Shown: piece after piece, positions 38,839-47,800 of the stretch
How positions within the stretch are numbered: position 1 is the stretch's first letter
How the letters are laid out: the number at the start of each line of letters is the position of its first letter
Assembly (NCBI GenBank): GCA_020650975.1
Contig: JAIPMN010001300.1
Span: forward strand, 33,961-97,960
Direction of reading: 5' to 3'
DNA: 64,000 nt
Source of the DNA: Apostichopus californicus
Lineage: Eukaryota > Echinodermata > Holothuroidea > Aspidochirotida > Stichopodidae
Notes under the pieces: generated by a model
Told to the model about the DNA's origin: nothing
The model's input: only the letters and a program-made list of their open reading frames with translations
Databases searched by the model: none
Program-made: the position numbers and the translations under genes

Positions 38839-41800
38839 GAACACTGCACACAGTCATCACTGAATGGCAATGTCTACAGGTAAAAGGTCTCATCTACAGT
38901 TCACCTTGCAGCACTGATGGGATAGTTAATATCAGTTTCCATATCAGTGTCAAATTTGATACTACAGTTTATCTATCAGTGCAATGTCGACATCATCGGG
39001 GGGATACTTTTAGACTTGTCACAGGAGTGGGTAGCATTGCATGACAGTGTTCGATCCCGGCCGAGACTGCAGTTATGTTCACAGACACGCTGCTGGAGAT
39101 TGCAGCTATCTTTCTCCTCACGAAAAGGGTGTCTAAATCAAGAAAACACAAAGATGCAGTATCTTGAGGCTATTTCCTTGATCCAGCAAATGTGTCAATT
39201 GTATTAACAGTGTGGTAGCGTAGCTGTACACAAGGAGTAAGTCAGTTTGTTATAATTACATACATGCTTACAAACTGACGACCATTCCGAAGGTGATATG
39301 GTACCAAAATTATTCAGCGGTTTGCGGTAAGCGGTTTGCAGTAAAAATGTTAAATACAAAAAACAGACACGGTTCTTGATATTCACTCGTTAAACCTGTT
39401 CAACCGGTTAGCTTTTATGGTACACCATTTAACAGACAGAAAGCAGCAAATGTATGCGTAAAGAATGTATTGAGGGTAAAACATAGGGCGTACAGTACAT
39501 ACTGACTGTTTTTTTTTTAATTGCTTTTCATTAACATTACAGCGCTTCCAAAAGGAGAGGAACACCTACAGAATTAGATTTTGGAAATGGGTAAGTTTTA
39601 GACAAAAGAAAATCGTGCATGCCGATATTTCTTTGTTCGTGTTCAGCATTTATAGTTCTGACTTTGACTCCTTTGATTGGGACTTTGTACTGAATATACA
39701 CACATTTAATCTCCGGCTGTCTGATAAGCTGGATTATTAGAACTTGCAGTAGAGGTTTTACAGGCTCATTGTAGAATGTTTGTGTGATTCTTTTTATTGG
39801 TTATACAGCAATGTAAGGTCGATAAAGTGACTTCATAACAACATTTTATTGTTTTGATACATCGAAAGATTTTTATGAAAAGGGTGGGAGGGAAGACAAA
39901 CATATTCCACACTGCTATGTGCAAGTAACTTGTATATATATATCATATATATACTGACTTGAGACTTGGATCTAGGTATTGTTAGCTACTGTAAGCCTTG
40001 CAATACTGTTGGGGGAAAAAAATGAAGCTGGGGATCTAAATTGCCCATCATGGCAAACATTTGTAAATATAGTTGAACATTTTGTGTGCTTGTTTTACTG
40101 ACCTGTCCTCATAGCAGCAACTGCACTTTTACTCTCTGTGCCTGAAGTCATCTGGTCACATTTTAGCACTGTCCTCTCTTGGTGAGCAATCATTTCCAGA
40201 CTAATGCACCCCTTCTTGAGGTAAAAATGAGAAATGTAAACCTGGCTAAAAAAAAGGGAGTGGTTTGAAGACAAGAAGTCAAATAGTGGCACTTCGATGC
40301 CATCTTTTTTCAAGTTGCCATTTTATTTAGTCGGAATAATAAACTGCGTTGTTATGCAACTATGGTACTGGCAAAGTACCATAAGTATTGCAAGTGCTGC
40401 TTAAATGGTTCATCTGTAAAGGCAACTGGAAAATAAGTTTAGCTGGTAGACCATTAAAAGCCACGTTTGACAACCCCTGGAGAGAGGTCACTGTTACAAC
40501 TTTCGTGTTTACTCTACGCCCTTAACAGTTCAAACAGAATGGTGTTACATTTCATCCTTAAGTTTCCTATTCGTATAATCAAAACAACAATTTTGGACAC
40601 TGTTTTCAGAAACTCCAAAAAAAAAATGGATTAGAGATACTAATAACGAGGCCTTAATGGCACAGCTTCGTCATCATTACATTGCCGTTGAACAACAGTA
40701 CACCAGGAGGAAATTTTTAACAGAACATGGGCTTCTTTCAAACTCTTATCCCATAAGTGAGCTATCAACATTAAGAAATAGGATGGAACAAAGAAAAATG
40801 CAAAAACAAAAGAAATATTTGAAAAGTATCTTTGTTAAGATTGGAAAATAAAATATAAAATTATAATTTATGAAATAAAAGATGGATGGAAAAAAAAACC
40901 CACAACACTTCCCAGTTGATACCAACGTGGGGATAGTTTCCATGCTGTTAATTATAAAAAGTAAAGCTTGGAAAATAAAATAGTATATATAAAATATAAT
41001 AAATATAATTTATGAAATAAAATATGGATGGGAAAAAAAAGCAACACTTCCCAGTTGCTACCAAAGCGGGGGGATAGTGTCCATGCCTGTTAATTATAAA
41101 AATTAAAATATATCTGAATGGTGATTACAAAGAAATGAAATAATACTGAAGGAATTTAGATAAAAGTGAATGCTTGGATGACACCTTGCCTATCGTGACC
41201 ACATCAATGTGATTTTATTGACTCTTACAGAGGCACGGGGAAGAGGAAGAGACGTGAAAAGGAAGGCAAAGGACTCCGTCATTTCTCCATGAAAGTCTGC
41301 GAAAAGGTCCAAGCTAAGCAGGTCACGTCGTATAATGAAGTAGCCGATGAACTGGTAAGAGAATTCACAGCCCCACACCAAGCATCACCGATTTCACCGT
41401 CAGAACAGGTAACTACCATCGATTGATTACTTCATACATAAATTATTGGGATCAGTCAATAGACACTTTGTGGCCTTCATTCCGTCACTCTCCTTGTTGA
41501 TCTTGTTCAAGGATCTTCAAACTAAGTTGCCATAGGTCCTGGTTTGCATTGTTTAAATAATTTGAAGCTTTCGCAGAGTACGAACCCAACCCTGCACAAT
41601 TGTAACCACAGCTCCTTTAATTAGTTGGCCAACAGTTTTTGCCCATCTTAGCTTGGGATTTCAGAAAGTTCTTTGAAATTCCAAGCAGCCAATCAGAGAT
41701 CTTTATAGCATGCTTTCTGCTACAAAATTGAACAAAATTCAACTCTCTGCTATACATAAAAATACAGCGTGGGATGGAAGATGGGCTTAATGTACATGGT

Positions 41801-44800
41801 TCATTTATATCTAACACCTGCGATATATATTTGGAGTTTGAACAGGTCCTTATATAGGACTCGGTAAGTTTGCTAACAAAGGTACAAGCTCATCAAAAAT
41901 GAAGCTTTAGCCAAGTACAAATGTACTTCCAGACAGTAATTCTTTCAGAAATATATTTTTCTTTATACCGAGTATATTGTTTTGATCTAAACGGTCTTCT
42001 TTTTATTCTTCTCGTAGTCACAGTACGATCAGAAAAACATCAGGAGGAGAGTCTACGATGCCCTCAACGTCCTGATGGCGATGAACATCATCTCGAAAGA
42101 GAAGAAGGAAATCAGGTGGATCGGTCTACCCACAAATTCTAGGCAGGAGTGCGAAAAGTTAGAACGTGAAAAGAAAGTTAGGCTAGAGAGGATAAAACAG
42201 AAAAGATCTCAGTTACATGAATTAATACTGCAGGTAAGAAGAATCGGCAACTGGTTTGGAGGAGAATTATCTCTTGTTGGAGCAAAAACGAGATATGGAA
42301 AAAAAAAATGAAGGAATCAGATGTAATAGTAGGTGACAATTTAAAATGAAAAAAAAGGAGCTTTTCTAAGATTTAAAGATTATCTAATGAAAAGGGTACA
42401 ACAAGGTTTTAATTTATTTGATAAAAAATTGTAGATGAGTGAAATATGTACTTGGCATCTACTTTTGGTCGAGAGAAACATTGCCTAAAAGTAATAAATT
42501 CAAATATAATGTGCCTGGTAAGTTACAGTAATCATGTGAAGCTTCAGTGTGTTCTGTAATGCTTCTGGCAAAGCAGGCCTCTGAAAAATAAGTCATAATT
42601 ATGAAGGTCATCATTTAACTTTAGATGTAAACCGTTTGTTTGATGGAGATGTCAGGAGTTTCCCCGCCTATTCCTGGAGCATCTTCAGGAATTTTTGGTC
42701 AAGCTTAATTTAGACTTCCTTTACGTATTGGAAATACTTTATTGTTGCCAATCTGTGGCGTTGTTGGTCAATCGTTGTTGCAGCCCACTCTCAGTGGCTG
42801 TTACTCAACTCTGCTTAAGTTGCTTCAAAATTCTGCTTTCACAAATTCCAAACTGGTTTATAGTTTTCTGAACGAGGAGATGTGTCTGTTGTCACTTGGA
42901 TTAAAACTGCTCGCAAGAGTTATCATTTACTTCATATGGGTTCATGTGTATTATTTCTCACAGTTTTGATAACAGGCATATCTATTTACATACATATTTA
43001 CATATTTTACATACATATTTGCATACATATTTACATATATACATACATATTTATATACATAAATATTTGTAAGTTTGCTGGACAGTCCCTCTGTCAGATG
43101 AAGTTGAAGTCATGTGACACAGTGAAAGATGTTGTTGTTGCTGCGACTTGCTGTACACAGCTTATTCTCAACGTAAACAATGTACGGTCACTATGACCAT
43201 GGCCCCGGACAGTGTAGAAGGGGGCTACACTTGTCTTGAGGGTCATCCATGACTGGTGTCAAATACAGCCATGTGGTTACTACAAACTGCAATAGTTCTT
43301 CTTTTTAATTTAATTCCTATGTCCCACTAGATTTACTGTAGCACTAAACAATAGGTGTGGGGTTAGCTCTGTTCGTAGTAAATTACTATTCACAGCGTGT
43401 ACCCCTCACCTCATATAACCTTATGTATTACAGTATTTACCTCGCTCTAGCATCTGGCAATTTTTTGTGTGCATGTACAGCCATCTTCCTTCCGTAATTG
43501 CGATTCCTCTTGTGAAGGCGTCGCTCTTCTATCGCTCTTGATAATCTTCCTCAATCCATCAAGTTTGGGGAATGACAAGTAACGTCCCCCTTTTCCAATT
43601 ATTTCGTCCATAGCAAATAGCTTTCAAGAATCTGGTTGCTAGAAATAAGGATCTGGAGGCAGAAGGCTCTGGAGCTCCAACAAGCAATTCAGCCATTCAC
43701 CTACCATACATTATTGTAAATACCAGCAAGAAAACAGTCATCGACTGTAGCATATCTAATGACAAGTAAGCCCCCTTTTTCTTATTTCCAGGAAAGACAG
43801 ACTGGATAGACCTATGCAGTTAAGGTTGGCATGTGTCTGTACTGAGTATGGTTGTTTATATATAGGTGGGGTATGTGTATATATAGGTGTGATGTGTGAT
43901 CTTTAATACAGCCAACATCAGCTGATCACATACCTCTTTGGGAAGTTATAAAGCAGGAAGAAATTGTTATCATAATATATCTAGATGAAATTTTTTTGGC
44001 AGACACCTCATACTTTACTTTGTGGTTTTTACTTGATTAGCACAAAGAGACATTGTTTTTGGTAGAGGTCAAATGTCATTTGTATTATTTGGGTGTTAAT
44101 TTGTGTGGAAATTTTTGTGTGTTTAATTTTGTCTATACCTGCAGAATTCTTTAAATGATGTGAATGGTAGGTTATTTTGTAATGAGTTGAAGCGGTGCCT
44201 CATATTTGGAGAAAAACTAAAGGTAATGAGAATTGCTGCATTGACTGTACTTAATAGAGTCATTGGAGTCATTTCATGTTGGCAAAATGTTGAAAGTCTT
44301 GCTCAGTCTGTTCAACTTTTTTCAGGATTAGACTAGATCTCCATGCAGGAAGTAATCTAACTTCCCACTCGACGCTGAGGGTTTATTGCATTTGCTCTGC
44401 ATGTTTTGACAGTGTATGTTTGTGTGTGTGTAGGTGTAAAGTTTTTGTATTTGTGTGTTTGTGTGTGGATGTTTTTAGACTAATCAGTAAATGTTTTTAT
44501 TACATTATCAACAATATCACTGAAGGCTTCCCAGGTAGGTTTGCATGGGACCATCGTGTTACAGTTGTTACCTATTCAAACAAATCGAATGCTGTATCAA
44601 TATATGGAGGGTTTTATAACGGACAGATCCGTGACTGCCCATGAGAGAGAGGAAACTGTTCTGTTTGGCTTTGGTGACTTTTCTTTATTGTTTATTTCTC
44701 TGTCCTTCAGATTTGAGTACCTTTTCAACTTTGACAACACATTTGAAATCCATGATGACATAGAAGTCTTGAAGAGAATGGGAATGGCCTTTGGTCTGGA

Positions 44801-47800
44801 GAAGGGCCAATGCGAGGCGACAGACGTCGAAAAAGCCAAGAAAATGGTGCCAAAAGCATTGGAGGAATATATTGATGGTGAGCGCATGCCTGGGTTTTTT
44901 GTCCTTTATTACAAGAGGGTGGTCCCCAGTGAGTGAAGCTGATAGTAATTGGTAATGGAGAAAAAGGTTAGAGGGATTGGGAAGGTGTGGAGGTCGTCAG
45001 GATTGGATACAAAAAAAACTTGCTAAAGTGTTCTTTTTTTGCTTTCATTTTTGTGACCGCCTACAGTAACTTAAGGTTCTTACCCTCCGAATTATTCCCA
45101 CACATTAAGGCCTTGGGGGTTAATATGAGAAATATATATTATATAATATTCCATCCAACAAAGGAATATACGGGTCCATGAGATTTCTAGAAAAAATGGA
45201 GGACCTTATAAAATGCATTCGCTGGAAGGCGCTCTTCTTCATGAGCAACAACACTGACCTTGATACAACTACTAGTAGTGCAGAAAATGAACCCTACCTG
45301 ATTACTATGGGCTAAAATGTAAATGCTCACCACCGTAAATCCAAGAAATGATAGAATTCGGGCGTGACCTTTTGACCATGGTAGAGAATGTCCAGTTTAA
45401 GAAAGTTGACGGTAACTTCCAATCTCTGCTCAAAGAGGAGGTAGCATTAAATTAACTCAACAGATAAAATATTTGTGGAAGCTGACAAAACCAGATACAT
45501 ATACTAAATAAGCCATCCAGACTACGACAAGCTCCTCACTGAAAACATCCGACCCAGAAGTATAAGCACATCAACCCCGAGGCCACTAACGAAATAGAAT
45601 TCAACGACATAGCAAGCAAACTCAGGGTTTCGGATAGAATCAACAAGACTGCCTTCGTAAAAATCAAAGACCACAAAGAAAATTTACATTCGAGAACGCG
45701 ATGCAGATTACTTAAGCCAGAAATGGGGCTTGTGAGCAAGGCAATCCTAGATTGCGTAAATACTACCATACGCAATAAACCGCATGTCAACCAGTGGAAA
45801 ACTGGCTAGTGGAAGCTTCAAGGCAAGGTACGACAACCACACCAAAACTTTCCGCAATGAACGTTACCAAAATGAAACTGAGCTCTCAAAACATATCTGG
45901 GACTTAAAAAGAAAATCGATCACTCCATTTCTTGGGAAATCCTAAAGCACTCTAATATACATAATCACAGCTCCCACCAGTGTAATCTCTGTTTGGAAGA
46001 AAAGTTCTTCATATTAAGAAGCAGAGCCGACAAAAGCTACAACTCAATCAACAAGCGTAGCAAATCTGTGTCCAAATTTTGTCATGGAAACCGTTCAAAT
46101 AAACCCCCTGACCGCCCCCAGAGGAAATAGTCGTCCTTGCAAGATTCAGTTGCTCCCTGATTGCCGCAGCAAAAATAACTCAATGTGTGCGTGAAATTCT
46201 GGGTTGCAACATGATGGAATAGCATTTGTGTACATATATCTACATATATATATATCTACATATATACATACATATATATATATATATGATATATGATATG
46301 ATATGTGTTTGTCAGTGTGGACATATACCTACATAACTGTTTAAATCCTCTTTTGACTGCACTATGGTCCGTAAGCAAGACAAACTGAGGGGTTAAAACA
46401 CTGCTTACCCTAACACCATACCCATACCAATGTTGATGTACAAGGGAACAACTAAAACGGCTCACACTACTAACCCATTGCGTAAACTCGACATTAACGT
46501 TTCACTGCCTGTGGGTCTGCACTGTCCATGATTGACCATACACAATAAACATTGTCTTCCCAAATAGCCAAGTATCAGTTGCATTAATTCCTTCTTAGAC
46601 ATGCTTTGAGAAAATACGAGATAAAAAGACTTTTTAACAATTGTTGAACACGAAGGTACTGTGTTCAAACTCTATCAACATTTTCTGTTTCATTCCTAGG
46701 CATCGGAAATAGCACATACAATTTCCAAAAAAAAAAAATCTGTTCCCTAAATCACCATATCTGTTATACCACCATTATGTACTAAGATATATATATATAT
46801 GTAAACACAACTACAGGCCGTGTTTTCATAAGGGCGGTATGCCTGTTTTACAATGACATGAGGTGGAAATACACAGTCTTTGTATGTCTGAGATGGAGCA
46901 TAAACACTTTGTTCACAGTTTTGTTTACATTGCATTTCCTGAATGTAAGCCAATAAACATACATGGAGGGAATTTCCATTAGTCATACAAGTCAGTATTG
47001 GGTGATATGTATTCACATATATACAGTATTGCAAGTCGACAATTTCCTCAAGATCTATCGCAGTTATGTTGTGATTTTGTCATCATGAAGGCATTTAAAT
47101 CTGTACAACTGTGTGTGTGTAATCTACACTTTCAATTTCTTATTGTACGATTTAGCAACGTAACGACAAGACTGTGAAGCCTGCGGTCTGAATCCTTTGG
47201 TTTCTCCATTTCTGTTACTATGTATCCATCACTGATTTATAGATTTATGTGCTTGTTTGAAATGTTTAGTATTGGCTGTACATCCCTCCTTCCATGGTAT
47301 ATTATACAAATAATGAATGGTTATGAGTGCAATAGTGCAAATATTTCATGAGTTGAAAGAGTTGAATGGAACAAATTATATCTTTCAACGAATGAAATAT
47401 TTGCACTATTGCACGAATGGAAACCATTCATTATTTGTTTTATACAACACCTTCAAATTTGGATATATTTGGATGTAAAATGCACTCATGCAACAGATTG
47501 TTCTCTTACCATTGAAAAAAGTGCTATCCAAAAAGTATATTGCACGGTTTTATTTCATAGCGTGCAATAGAGCGGATATTGCATGCAATCGACGAGCAAT
47601 TGACCAATCAAATGGCCGGAATATAATTAGGTGTTGTATAATACCCTCTACCAGGATAAACTCCTCTTAAATATTATAAGATGCTGGATGTTACTTTAGG
47701 GGTATCCAGCTGCCATATATATTATATACCAAGATCCCATTAAAAGTCTTATCTGGTATGTCAAATCTCTGTGTCAAGTTGGCCTCTGTCTCAGTGACAA

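Noticed and set aside
38383-38863. Open frames across the nested transposons
   Set aside because: Explained by the inverted-repeat elements and the poly-C/TA tracts; no transposase motifs.
42882-43196. 104-codon open frame rich in Ile and Tyr
   Set aside because: Translation of the ACAT microsatellite in a DP intron.
44541-44936. 131-codon open frame as a stand-alone gene
   Set aside because: It is read-through of intron on both sides of DP exon 44711-44877; only the exon is conserved.
45536-45790. Minus-strand 84-codon open frame
   Set aside because: Antisense shadow of the Penelope-like relic, which reads on the plus strand.
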